Assembly: GCA_050699715.1 (NCBI GenBank)
Contig: JBOHFR010000018.1
Location: 1 to 64,000, forward strand
Reading direction: 5' to 3'
DNA: 64,000 nucleotides
DNA from: GCA-003244245 sp050699715
GTDB lineage: Bacteria; Actinomycetota; Actinomycetes; Mycobacteriales; Pseudonocardiaceae
Part shown: one piece after another, positions 16,804-26,943 of the stretch
Layout of the letters: each line of letters begins with the position of its first letter
Position numbering within the stretch: the first letter of the stretch is position 1
Notes under the pieces: model-generated
What the model was told of the DNA's origin: nothing
The model's database searches: none
What the model saw: the letters and a program-made list of their open reading frames with translations, nothing else
Position numbers and translations under genes: made by a program

Positions 16804-16870
16804 GAGCGGGGGCGAGCTGATCCGCTAACGTGGCCGCTCCAGGCTGCCCTAGCGAGGGGATTCGAACCCG

Positions 16871-17356
16871 ATGACGATTCCCCAGCCGCAGTATCAGGAG
16901 CCGCAGCGTCAGGATTCGCAGTATCAGGAGCCCAGCCCAGAACTGGACAGCCCCTCCGCGTTCGCGCCACAACTGTCCGTGCCACCACCGCAGTTCGGAC
17001 GATTACCCGATATTATCCCATTGCGGGAACCTGCCCCATCGCAGGTTCCTCAGGTGGATACCAGCTCGCGGATTCCGCAACCAGAGCCGCGGGCGGGCCT
17101 CGGGGCCAGGGCGATCATCTTCTTGATCGACTACGTAGCTCCGGTTATCGTGCTGATTCTCCTGCTTTGCCTCGGTGCCCGCGCCGGCAGCACGGCGTGG
17201 CGCCTGGTGCTCGCTGTCGTGGGTGTGGGGCTGCTGGGCTGTGGTGTCTGGACCTCCGGTGGTGTCTGGAACTCCGGCTACCGGCGGGGCACGACGAGGC
17301 GAAGCCTCGGTGCCCGGGTGGTGCGGATGACCGAACACCGTAAGCTAGCGCCGTGA
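16871..17356 (+). CDS. pra: Proline-rich RDD-like membrane protein (Pra homologue)
   Basis: 161 residues. The first 75 are rich in Gln, Pro and Ser with repeated QYQEP. Two membrane helices follow (IIFLIDYVAPVIVLILLL and LVLAVVGVGLLGCGVW), then the RDD-type ending WNSGYRRGTTRRSLGARVV. Position between cbs and metB matches the mycobacterial proline-rich antigen. The stop overlaps the metB GTG start (GTGA). Function of the family is unclear. Confidence 0.78.
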   Translation: MTIPQPQYQEPQRQDSQYQEPSPELDSPSAFAPQLSVPPPQFGRLPDIIPLREPAPSQVPQVDTSSRIPQPEPRAGLGARAIIFLIDYVAPVIVLILLLCLGARAGSTAWRLVLAVVGVGLLGCGVWTSGGVWNSGYRRGTTRRSLGARVVRMTEHRKLAP

Positions 17357-18504
17357 CAGCTAGCACCGTGACAGGCTTCGCTACTCGCGCGATCCATGCT
17401 GGTCAGGACCCTGACCCTGATACCGGCTCGGTGATCGTGCCGATCTATGCCACATCCACCTTCGCTCAGGATGGGGTCGGCGGGCTGCGCGGGGGATACG
17501 AGTACGCGCGCACCGCCAACCCCACCCGCACCGCGTTGGAGACCTGCCTGGCCGCGCTGGAGGGAGCACGACACGGGCGGGCCTTCGCCTCCGGGATGGC
17601 GGCCAGCGACGTGCTGCTGCGGGCGACCTGTCGGCCCGGTGACCACGTCATCATCCCTGACGACGCCTACGGCGGCACGTTCCGTTTGATCGACAAGGTG
17701 TTCCGGCACTGGGGGATCGAGCACACCGCCGTCGGGCAGCCCGATCTCGACGCTGTGCGGGCCGCGATGCGCTCGACCACCCGATTGGTGTGGTGCGAGA
17801 CGCCCACCAACCCGCTGCTCACCATCGCTGACATCGCGGCGCTGGCCGGTATCGCGCACGAGGGCGGTGCCCGCCTGGTGGTGGACAACACTTTCGCCAC
17901 GCCTTACCTTCAGACTCCCCTGGGGCTCGGCGCGGACGTGGTGCTCCACTCGACCACCAAGTACCTCGGCGGGCACTCCGACGTTGTCGGAGGTGCGCTG
18001 GTCACCGATGACACCGAGTTGGACGAACAGGTGGCCTTCCTGCAGAACAGCGCCGGTGCGGTGCCCGGGCCGTTCGATGCCTGGCTGACTCTACGCGGGA
18101 TCAAGACCCTCGCGGTGCGCATGGAGCGCCACTGCGACAACGCCGAGCGGATCGTCACGGCGTTGCAAGCGCACCCGGCGATCACCGGCGTCCGCTACCC
18201 CGGCTTGGACACCCATCCTGGCCACGAGGTGGCCACCAAGCAGATGCGCCGATTCGGTGGCATGGTCTCGTTCACCGTCCGGGGTGGCGCTGCGGCGGCG
18301 TTGGCGGTCTGCGCCCGGACCCGGCTGTTCACCCTGGCCGAGTCGCTAGGGGGGGTCGAGTCCCTCATCGAGCACCCCGGACGCATGACGCACGCCTCCA
18401 CCACAGGAACACCCCTGGAGGTGCCCGCCGAGCTGCTCCGGCTGTCGGTAGGCATCGAGGACGTCGAGGACCTGATCGACGACGTGCTCGCGGCACTCGG
18501 GTAG
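17353..18504 (+). CDS. metB: Cystathionine gamma-synthase
   Basis: A PLP trans-sulfuration enzyme of 383 residues. The PLP Lys is in LHSTTKYLGGHSDVVGG, and IHAGQDPDP, SGMAASDVL and GGVESLIEHPGRMTHAS are conserved landmarks. It is probably cystathionine gamma-synthase by synteny; the closely related gamma-lyase cannot be excluded. With cbs it would interconvert homocysteine and cysteine through cystathionine. Confidence 0.88.
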   Translation: MTASTVTGFATRAIHAGQDPDPDTGSVIVPIYATSTFAQDGVGGLRGGYEYARTANPTRTALETCLAALEGARHGRAFASGMAASDVLLRATCRPGDHVIIPDDAYGGTFRLIDKVFRHWGIEHTAVGQPDLDAVRAAMRSTTRLVWCETPTNPLLTIADIAALAGIAHEGGARLVVDNTFATPYLQTPLGLGADVVLHSTTKYLGGHSDVVGGALVTDDTELDEQVAFLQNSAGAVPGPFDAWLTLRGIKTLAVRMERHCDNAERIVTALQAHPAITGVRYPGLDTHPGHEVATKQMRRFGGMVSFTVRGGAAAALAVCARTRLFTLAESLGGVESLIEHPGRMTHASTTGTPLEVPAELLRLSVGIEDVEDLIDDVLAALG

Positions 18505-18515
18505 CGCGCGTCGGG

Positions 18516-18566
18516 CTAGTCACCCGGTGGGTCCTAGTCACTCAGTGGTCCTAGTCACTCAGTGGC
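18516..18566. repeat. Three 17-18 bp tandem repeats between convergent genes
   Basis: Units begin CTAGTCAC; the last two are near-identical (CTAGTCACTCAGTGGTC). They lie just after metB and overlap the end of the small minus-strand gene, so its last codons come from repeat DNA. Confidence 0.75.
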
Positions 18567-18781
18567 TTTCTCGGCGGTTGCGGGGACTGTGGGACGGGTG
18601 GCGGCGCCACGGGTAGGTCGGCGCTGTTGAGGCATCCACCGATGAGCGCGACGCCACCGGGCACTCGCACGTAACTACCCGGCTCGGGGCAGCCCGCCCG
18701 CTGCGCCGTGAAGACGGCGGCGCCAGCGAGCACCGCGGCCACCCCAGCCGTGACCACAACCGGCATCCAGCGGCGGGCCAT
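18551..18781 (-). CDS. Small exported or membrane-anchored protein
   Basis: 76 residues. MARRWMPVVVTAGVAAVLAG forms a signal peptide or anchor. A short domain with two Cys follows (AGCPEPGSYVRVPGGVAL, IGGCLNSADL) and a Pro-rich tail. GGAGG lies four bases before ATG. The two Cys could form a disulfide outside the cell. No family recognised. Confidence 0.6.
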   Translation of the reverse strand: MARRWMPVVVTAGVAAVLAGAAVFTAQRAGCPEPGSYVRVPGGVALIGGCLNSADLPVAPPPVPQSPQPPRKPLSD

Positions 18782-18832
18782 CCCACCTCCCGAGACTCCT
18801 CTCGACCTTACCCGCTGGAAGGATCGCCGACC

Positions 18833-20038
18833 ATGGAACTGGTCGGCGTCGAGAGAATCAGAGTCGCCCGGGAGACGCTGCACGGCATCGTCCGGCGCAC
18901 GCCAGTGAAGCACTCCGGGGTGCTTGAGCGGCGCTGCGCGATCCCGGTCTATCTCAAATGCGAGAATCTCCAGCGCACCGGTTCGTTCAAGATCCGGGGC
19001 GCCTACGTCCGGATCCACGCCCTGTCCGCGGCCGAGCGGGCCTGCGGCGTGGTGGCGGCCAGCGCTGGCAATCATGGGCAGGGCGTGGCGCTGGCGGCCG
19101 CGATGCTGGGCACCACCGCAACGGTGTACATGCCGGTGACCGCGGCGTTGCCCAAGCTCGCCGCAACCCGCAGCTATGGTGCGCAGGTACGCCTCGTTGG
19201 TGACGTCGTCGAGGAGTCGCTGGTTGCGGCGCGCCGCTTCGCGCACGACACCGGGGCGGTGTTCATCCACCCGTTCGACCACCCTGACGTGCTTGCTGGC
19301 CAGGGCACGGTGGGTTTGGAAGTGCTCGAACAGCTGCCCGACGTCGCGACTGTCCTGGTCCCCACCGGTGGCGGTGGCCTGGTCGGTGGGATCGCCGCCG
19401 CTGTCAAGGGCATCAAACCTGACGTGAGAGTGATCGCCGTGCAGGCCGATGCCGCTGCGGTCTGGCCCGCCTCGCTGGCTGCCGGGGCGCCGATCCGGCT
19501 GCGAGCGCAGCACACGATGGCCGATGGCATCGCGGTCTCCGAAGTGGGTCCGGTGAGCTTCGCGCATGTCTCCGCCCTGGTCGACGAGGTACTGACCGTG
19601 GGGGAGGAGGCACTGTCCCAGGCGCTGCTGCTGTGCCTGGAGCGGGTCAAGATGCTCGTTGAGCCCGCGGGTGCGGTCGCCGTCGCGGCGCTGCTGGAAT
19701 CCACCGTGCGTTTCCCCGGACCGGTCTGCGCCGTGCTGTCCGGGGGCAACGTCGACCCGCTACTCCTGATGCGCCTCATCCGGCACGGCCTGAGTGCGGA
19801 CGGCCGATTCCTGGCCCTGCGGGTGACTATGCCCGACCGGCCGGGGGAGCTCGCCACGTTGTTGGCCCGGGTGGGCAAGTCAGGTGCCAACGTGGTCGAC
19901 GTGGCACATTCCCGGATCGCCGGCCACCTTGCGGTTGGCGATGTCGTCGTCGCGCTGAGTCTGGAGACCCGGGGTCGAGAGCACTGCGCGGAACTTGTTG
20001 CCGATCTGGGGGCTGCCGGCTACCACGTCACGCGATGA
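18833..20038 (+). CDS. ilvA: Threonine ammonia-lyase with ACT domain
   Basis: Deaminates threonine to 2-oxobutyrate, the first step to isoleucine. The PLP Lys is in RTGSFKIRGAYVRIH; SAGNHGQGVALAA and PTGGGGLVGGIAAAV bind the cofactor. An ACT-like regulatory domain covers about residues 325-400 (LRVTMPDRPGELATLLARVG). The length of 401 fits the shorter, TdcB-like group. It is convergent with greA. In the comparable mycobacterial block this gene is absent, so it is an insertion relative to that order. Confidence 0.92.
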   Translation: MELVGVERIRVARETLHGIVRRTPVKHSGVLERRCAIPVYLKCENLQRTGSFKIRGAYVRIHALSAAERACGVVAASAGNHGQGVALAAAMLGTTATVYMPVTAALPKLAATRSYGAQVRLVGDVVEESLVAARRFAHDTGAVFIHPFDHPDVLAGQGTVGLEVLEQLPDVATVLVPTGGGGLVGGIAAAVKGIKPDVRVIAVQADAAAVWPASLAAGAPIRLRAQHTMADGIAVSEVGPVSFAHVSALVDEVLTVGEEALSQALLLCLERVKMLVEPAGAVAVAALLESTVRFPGPVCAVLSGGNVDPLLLMRLIRHGLSADGRFLALRVTMPDRPGELATLLARVGKSGANVVDVAHSRIAGHLAVGDVVVALSLETRGREHCAELVADLGAAGYHVTR

Positions 20039-20048
20039 GCTGAATAAC

Positions 20049-20537
20049 TCAGCCCCGGAAGGGTTCGGCCTTGACGACGGCGACGGTCATCAAACCGCCG
20101 TTGGGCAGCTCGTAACGACGGTCTTCGCCCTCGTGGGCGCCGATGATCGCCTTACCCAACGGGGAGTTGGGCGAGTAGACCTCCAGGTTGCCGTGGGCAA
20201 CTTCCTCCAGGGAGCCGAGCAGGAAGGTCTCAGTCTCGTCGTCATTCTCATAGCGCACCGTGACAACCATTCCCGGTGCGGCAACCCCAGATTCGGCCGG
20301 GGCCGCGCCGACTTTGGCCACTCGCAGTAGTTCCTGCAGCTGGCGGATCCGCGCCTCGAGCTGGGCCTGCTCCTCGCGGGCTGCGTGATACCCGCCGTTC
20401 TCCTTGAGATCACCCTCCTCGCGGGCGTCGTTGATCTTCGCGGCAATGACTGGGCGGTTTACGATCAGCTCGTCGAGCTCCTGCTTGAGCCGGTCGTAGG
20501 ACTCCTGGGTCAACCAGGCTACCTGGGTTTCGCTCAC
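20049..20537 (-). CDS. greA: Transcription elongation factor GreA
   Basis: Rescues backtracked RNA polymerase by stimulating transcript cleavage. The N-terminal coiled coil ends in the acidic tip NDAREEGDLKENGGYHAARE, and the C-terminal globular part has VYSPNSPLGKAIIGA. I chose the GTG (162 aa) because AGGAG lies eight bases upstream and the product matches the usual length; the frame continues upstream without support. It follows an intrinsic terminator, so it is probably transcribed from its own promoter. Confidence 0.95.
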   Translation of the reverse strand: MSETQVAWLTQESYDRLKQELDELIVNRPVIAAKINDAREEGDLKENGGYHAAREEQAQLEARIRQLQELLRVAKVGAAPAESGVAAPGMVVTVRYENDDETETFLLGSLEEVAHGNLEVYSPNSPLGKAIIGAHEGEDRRYELPNGGLMTVAVVKAEPFRG

Positions 20538-20622
20538 AGTCACCACTCCTTCTGATCCGACGTCCGCTACCGCGGGACGGAGCACACCGAACCGCTGGCT
20601 TGGCAGCCAGCGGCCGGAACGG

Positions 20623-20650
20623 AAAAACACGGCCCTGCCCCGGGGCCGTG
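20623..20650 (-). terminator. Intrinsic terminator between DUF4307 gene and greA
   Basis: On the minus strand, CACGGCCC and GGGCCGTG form an 8-bp GC stem with a seven-base loop followed by TTTTT. It lies about 95 bp after the DUF4307 stop and about 85 bp before the greA start. It separates the two units or attenuates greA. Confidence 0.85.
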
Positions 20651-20743
20651 CGTACCCTCCACGGTAACATGAGATGTCCGGTTCGGCCTCAGCCTTATGG
20701 GTGGTGAAGTCTGGATCGTGCCTGCTCAACAGGGCTCTTCAGG

Positions 20744-21187
20744 TCAGGAATCTCGGATGGGAACGAGATAGGCGGGCACCTGAAGCGAACATCCGTAGAC
20801 CTCAGCGATGACCGGAGGTCGGGAAGTGTGCACCACGGTGGACAGCGCAAGGGGACCGGCGGCGGGGGGCACGTAGAGCTCCTTGCGCCCGGTCTCCGCC
20901 CCGTCTCGAGAGCGGGCCCGGACGATACACACGGCAGGACGCGAGGGATCGTCCCGGAGCACGGTCAGACGCAGCTGCACAGCGTTGTCCGGTAAAAGGG
21001 TGAAGCCCAGTACCTCGCTTCGGATCGGCGTGCTGCCGAGGTTGCGGTAGCCGATCACCGCGATCGCCAGGCCGGCGAGCGCCGCGAGCAGCAGCCCTAC
21101 CGGCACGGCGTGGTGGTAAGCGCCACGGCGAGCGTCACCGGGGGCTCGGCGTCCGTAGCGACCCTCGGGAAGCTGGCCAGTGGCCAC
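20744..21187 (-). CDS. DUF4307 membrane protein
   Basis: 147 residues. A short basic N terminus (EGRYGRRAPGDARRG) is followed by one membrane helix (AVPVGLLLAALAGLAIAVIG). The extracytoplasmic beta-rich domain includes VLGFTLLPDNAVQLRLTVLR and CIVRARSRDGAETGRKELYV. GTG start with AAGGAGG upstream. It matches the gene found between greA and mca in mycobacteria. Function unknown. Confidence 0.8.
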   Translation of the reverse strand: MATGQLPEGRYGRRAPGDARRGAYHHAVPVGLLLAALAGLAIAVIGYRNLGSTPIRSEVLGFTLLPDNAVQLRLTVLRDDPSRPAVCIVRARSRDGAETGRKELYVPPAAGPLALSTVVHTSRPPVIAEVYGCSLQVPAYLVPIRDS

Positions 21188-21315
21188 GGCGTTGTACCTC
21201 CTTGATGGCTCTCGTGCTGGTCTCGTGATGCTTCTGTCGGTCCGGCAGGCAACAATGGTCCCAACTGGGTCCGAAATGGTCCAACATACGGTGCTGGAAG
21301 GATGAGCAGGCATCC

Positions 21316-22206
21316 ATGGCTGAGCAGCTGCGAATGATGGCGGTGCACGCGCATCCCGATGACGAGTCAAGCAAGGGCGCGGCGACGATGGCCCGATACG
21401 TTGCCGACGGTCACGATGTGATGGTGGTCACCTGTACCGGCGGAGAACGCGGCAGCATCCTGAACCCGTCGTTCGAGCCGATGGAGCTGGCTGAGCACCC
21501 GGCGCGGGTGAGATCGCTGCGTCGCCAGGAGATGGCCCACGCGGCGCGCATTCTGGGCGTGCGACACCGCTGGCTGGGTTACATCGATTCCGGGCTGCCT
21601 GAGGGGGACCCGAAGCCGCCGCTGCCGGACGGGTGTTTCGCGGTGGTGCCGCTGGAGGGCCCTACCCAGGATCTGGTCCGGGTGGTTCGCGAGTTCCGGC
21701 CGCACGTGATGGTGACCTACGACGAGCAGGGTGGCTACCCGCACCCCGACCACATCCGTTGCCACGAGGTGTCGGTTGCTGCGTTCGACGCCGCAGGTGA
21801 TCCGGAGCGTTTCCCCGACGCCGGAGGGCTGTGGCAGCCGCTGAAGCTTTACTACATGCACGGCCTTTCCCGCAAGCGAATGCAGGTGCTGCACGACGCG
21901 CTGCTGGCGACCGGCACGGAGTCGCCCTACGGTGAGTGGCTGGGGAAGTGGGACTCGTCGCTGCCAGACATCTTGCAGCGGGTGACTACCCGGGTGCAGT
22001 GTGCCGAGTACTTCTCGGTGCGCGACGACGCGCTACGGGCCCACGCGACCCAGATCGACCCGGCGAGCCGGTGGTTCGCGGTGCCCCACGAGCTGCAGGC
22101 GCAGCTGTGGCCGACTGAGGAGTACGAGCTGGCACGGTCGCTCGTCGACACCACGTTGCCCGAGGACGACCTTTTCTCCGGTGTCCGGGAGCGGGTGCAC
22201 GCATGA
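21316..22206 (+). CDS. mca: Mycothiol S-conjugate amidase
   Basis: A zinc amidase that cleaves mycothiol-toxin conjugates so that the mercapturate can be exported. The zinc site is VHAHPDDESSKGAATMARY, with the second His motif YPHPDHIRCHEV. The 296-residue length and the GGERGSILNPS region are typical and separate it from the deacetylase MshB. It indicates mycothiol, not glutathione, as the main thiol. Its stop overlaps the next small gene. Confidence 0.93.
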   Translation: MAEQLRMMAVHAHPDDESSKGAATMARYVADGHDVMVVTCTGGERGSILNPSFEPMELAEHPARVRSLRRQEMAHAARILGVRHRWLGYIDSGLPEGDPKPPLPDGCFAVVPLEGPTQDLVRVVREFRPHVMVTYDEQGGYPHPDHIRCHEVSVAAFDAAGDPERFPDAGGLWQPLKLYYMHGLSRKRMQVLHDALLATGTESPYGEWLGKWDSSLPDILQRVTTRVQCAEYFSVRDDALRAHATQIDPASRWFAVPHELQAQLWPTEEYELARSLVDTTLPEDDLFSGVRERVHA

Positions 22207-22472
22207 CCCTGCTGTTGCCTTCTGGTTTCTCGGGGGGCTGCTCGGCCGTGACCGGGTTCGAGCTGCTTGTGCCGCCCCCTAAGCCGGGGCCAGATCCTGG
22301 TGGGCAGGGCGAGGATTTTGGCAAGGCCGCGCCAGTCGCCCTGGTGGTGCTGCTTCTCTTCTTCCTGGCCGTGGCGCTGCTGGTGCGTTCGATGAACAAG
22401 CACCTGCGCCGGGTCCCGGAGTCCTTCGACGACGATAGCCGCCGACAGCCGCCGAGAGCCGTGGATAGCTGA
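22203..22472 (+). CDS. Small membrane protein downstream of mca
   Basis: 89 residues with one strong membrane helix (VALVVLLLFFLAVALLVRS), a Pro/Gly-rich N-terminal part and a polar C terminus. ATG overlaps the mca stop (ATGA). It occupies the position of the conserved small membrane gene after mca in mycobacteria. Role unknown. Confidence 0.75.
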   Translation: MTLLLPSGFSGGCSAVTGFELLVPPPKPGPDPGGQGEDFGKAAPVALVVLLLFFLAVALLVRSMNKHLRRVPESFDDDSRRQPPRAVDS

Positions 22473-22473
22473 C

Positions 22474-24480
<2,007 letters not shown>

Positions 24481-24577
24481 CCGTTTCGCTGTCGGCAGAC
24501 ACGACGCGCTCGACTCCGCAACGCTAGTAATGCTGTAATTGTTGCATCATGGAGGGGGCTAGTGAGAGGACGACGCC

Positions 24578-25165
24578 ATGGTGGGACGAGCAGGGCCGCA
24601 CGGCATGCGCTTCGGCGGCCGGTGGCCCGGGCGCGGCGGCTGGCAACAGGCTGACCTTCCGCCGGCCGACGATGCTCCAGCTTGGTTCGCGGGGCGGTTG
24701 CCAGATGGCTGGTTCACCGGTGAGGTCGAGGTCAGCGCGGATCGCGAAGAGATCGTCGTCGTGGGTGAGCTGCCCGCGCTGGGCGAGAAGTTCACCGACG
24801 ACGCCGAGCGGGCCGCAGCCGAGGCCGGCCGGATCAGCCGGTTCCGGGAGGACTCCCGCGATGAGCGGATCGAGATCGCCCGGCAGGCGGAGCACCGCTA
24901 CCGGCGCAAGGTGGCCTGGGGTGCCCGGCTTGGTGGCACCGAGGAGATGTTCACCACACTGTCGGTGCCGGTGATGACCCGGTTGCGGCAACCTGAGCGT
25001 CTGGTGCTCGACACCCTGGTCGACGCCGGGGTGGCACGGTCCCGGTCGGAGGCACTAGCGTGGGCGGTGCGCCTGGTTGGTGAGCATGCCCAGCAGTGGC
25101 TCGGCGAGCTCAAGGCGGCCATGGCCAGCGTGGATGACCTGCGCGCCCGCGGCCCCGAGCTCTAG
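24578..25165 (+). CDS. Conserved hypothetical protein
   Basis: 195 residues, not assigned to a named family. The central part is acidic (VEVSADREEIVVVGELPALG), followed by a long charged helix (RFREDSRDERIEIARQAEHR). The C-terminal part reads TRLRQPERLVLDTLVDAGVA then SRSEALAWAVRLVGEHAQQW, which recalls ribbon-helix-helix-like helices. It lies 20 bp before the O-methyltransferase. Start uncertain. Confidence 0.6.
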   Translation: MVGRAGPHGMRFGGRWPGRGGWQQADLPPADDAPAWFAGRLPDGWFTGEVEVSADREEIVVVGELPALGEKFTDDAERAAAEAGRISRFREDSRDERIEIARQAEHRYRRKVAWGARLGGTEEMFTTLSVPVMTRLRQPERLVLDTLVDAGVARSRSEALAWAVRLVGEHAQQWLGELKAAMASVDDLRARGPEL

Positions 25166-25185
25166 ATGGCAGTACGGAGGACGCG

Positions 25186-25872
25186 ATGAGCCAGCAGCAG
25201 TGGACGGCGGTCGACGACTACATCACCGGCGCGCTCGTCGAACCCGATGAGGCGTTGGACGCCGCGCTCGCGGCCAGTGCCGCGGCCGGGCTGCCAGCCA
25301 TCGCCGTCTCACCCGCGCAGGGCAAGCTGCTCAACCTGCTCGCCAGGCTGGTGAACGCGCGCCGGATCCTCGAGTTCGGCACGCTCGGCGGGTACAGCAC
25401 GATCTGGCTGGCCAGGGCGCTGCCGCCGGAGGGCCGCCTGATCACGTTGGAGTACGCGCAGAAGCACGCTGAGGTGGCGCGCGCCAACATCGCCAGGGCC
25501 GGCCTCGCTGACCTCGTCGACGTGCGGGTTGGCGCGGCGCTGGACACGTTGCCGCTGCTGGCCAAGGAACTCGGCGACGAGCACGCCGACCCGTTCGATC
25601 TGGTCTTTATCGACGCGGACAAGCCGCACAACGCCGACTATTTCTCCTGGTCGGTCAGCTTGATCCGACCCGGTGGCGTGATCATCGTGGACAACGTGGT
25701 GCGGCGCGGGGCTGTGGCCGACGCACACAGCGCGGACCCCAACGTGCAGGGCGCGCGGCGACTCCACGAGGTGATGGCTGCCGACCCCTTGGTGAGCGCG
25801 ACGACCATCCAGACCGTGGGCGTCAAGGGCTACGACGGTTTCACCATCGCGATCATCGGAGAGTCGAAGTAG
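25186..25872 (+). CDS. SAM-dependent O-methyltransferase
   Basis: 228 residues of the catechol/caffeoyl-CoA O-methyltransferase type. The SAM motif is ILEFGTLGGYSTIWLARAL, the acidic residue after strand 2 is in LITLEYAQKHAEVAR, and metal-binding acids lie in VFIDADKPHNADYF and IIVDNVVRRG. GGAGG precedes the ATG. The acceptor is unknown. Confidence 0.88.
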   Translation: MSQQQWTAVDDYITGALVEPDEALDAALAASAAAGLPAIAVSPAQGKLLNLLARLVNARRILEFGTLGGYSTIWLARALPPEGRLITLEYAQKHAEVARANIARAGLADLVDVRVGAALDTLPLLAKELGDEHADPFDLVFIDADKPHNADYFSWSVSLIRPGGVIIVDNVVRRGAVADAHSADPNVQGARRLHEVMAADPLVSATTIQTVGVKGYDGFTIAIIGESK

Positions 25873-26082
25873 CCACAGGCGCGGGTGTGTACCGGCTCCG
25901 GGGCATCGGGGAGGGTTCCGGTACTGCTCGGTGGCTGATCTGACCGGCCAGTCGTACCTGGCACCCGATCAGGCGACCGTTGAGGGGCGAGCGGCGTTGC
26001 CCGGCATCAGCCTGGCGCTCAACGCTGGCCGGGCGCGATCTGGGCACACTGTTAACTGAACTGCATCGGGGAGTGCAATGGG

Positions 26083-26322
26083 ATGTGTATGCACTTCGGT
26101 CCTACCAATGTCGCCGTGTGGCGGTTGGGAGTGGGTGTTGAGATGGGTGAGGGTGGCCGGGCGTACGAGGCCGCTACCCGGACGCCACCGGACCTCACCA
26201 CGCTCAACAGCAAAGATAGGGAGATGACATGCTCCTGCCGCACAGGTCCACCCGCGTGCCCTTCCAGCACTTCGGCGTTGATGGCCGGCCCATCGACCAA
26301 TGTCCTTTTGATACTTTCTTAA
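26083..26322 (+). pseudogene. XRE/TPR regulator C-terminal fragment (FGPTNV motif)
   Basis: The frame carries MHFGPTNVAVWRLGVGVEMG then RTPPDLTTLNSKDREM, a pattern I associate with the TPR half of actinomycete XRE-family regulators. The HTH and first TPRs are absent and the reading frame soon degenerates. A second, similar fragment lies 400 bp downstream. Confidence 0.45.
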
Positions 26323-26482
26323 ACAACATGATCGAGAAATATGTCCAGGTCAGCGATGTGACGATCACGTTTGGCATGTCCGGCGTGTGGTGGCGGCGTA
26401 CCGGAAACGGAGAACCGGTCCGGGTTGCCCAGCCAGCTCCAACCCGGCGGCTACGAGCACAGGTGGGGCCGTTCGTTGCTGA

Positions 26483-26872
26483 TTGAATCAGTCGAATTCG
26501 CCGGAACGTCCACTGGTAGTGAACGTGGACCATAAGATCCGCTCTCGGTGCGGGCTGAGCCTCGAGGCCATCCGGGTGGCCAAGCTCACGGGTGAGCGCA
26601 ACAGGGTGCAACAGCACTTCGGACCTACCAACGTCAACGTGTGGCGCGTCGCCATTGGTGTGGAACTCGGGCAAGGCCCTGCGGCTGCCGAGCGTGTAGA
26701 GCGTGAACCGATAGACCTGAGCAGCCTCGGCAGCGAGGCTGTCAGGTATGTGGACACCGCCGACCGGATCGCGCCCACCGGGATCCGTAACGACCCGATC
26801 GCGGGTGACCTGGTTGCTCATCCTGGACCGGCGGGCTCGGCGACAGGTGTGCGAGCTGGACAGCTTACTTAA
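26483..26872 (+). pseudogene. XRE/TPR regulator fragment, second copy
   Basis: 129 residues containing QQHFGPTNVNVWRVAIGVEL and VEREPIDLSSLGSEAVRYVD, aligned to the fragment at 26083. Preceded by LSLEAIRVAKLTGERNR. No DNA-binding domain is present. The region between O-methyltransferase and mrp (about 1.07 kb) otherwise holds nothing I can support. Confidence 0.45.
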
Positions 26873-26943
26873 CCGCTTCGGTGTTGGCGGGCAGGGTCCA
26901 CGGAGTGTGGACAACTAGCGCCGCGCGTCACCGGGACCTGCGC

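Noticed and set aside
16850..16880. T-arm-like GGGTTCGAATCCCC on the minus strand near the start of pra.
   Set aside because: The T-stem has mismatches, and no D-arm or anticodon arm can be built around it.
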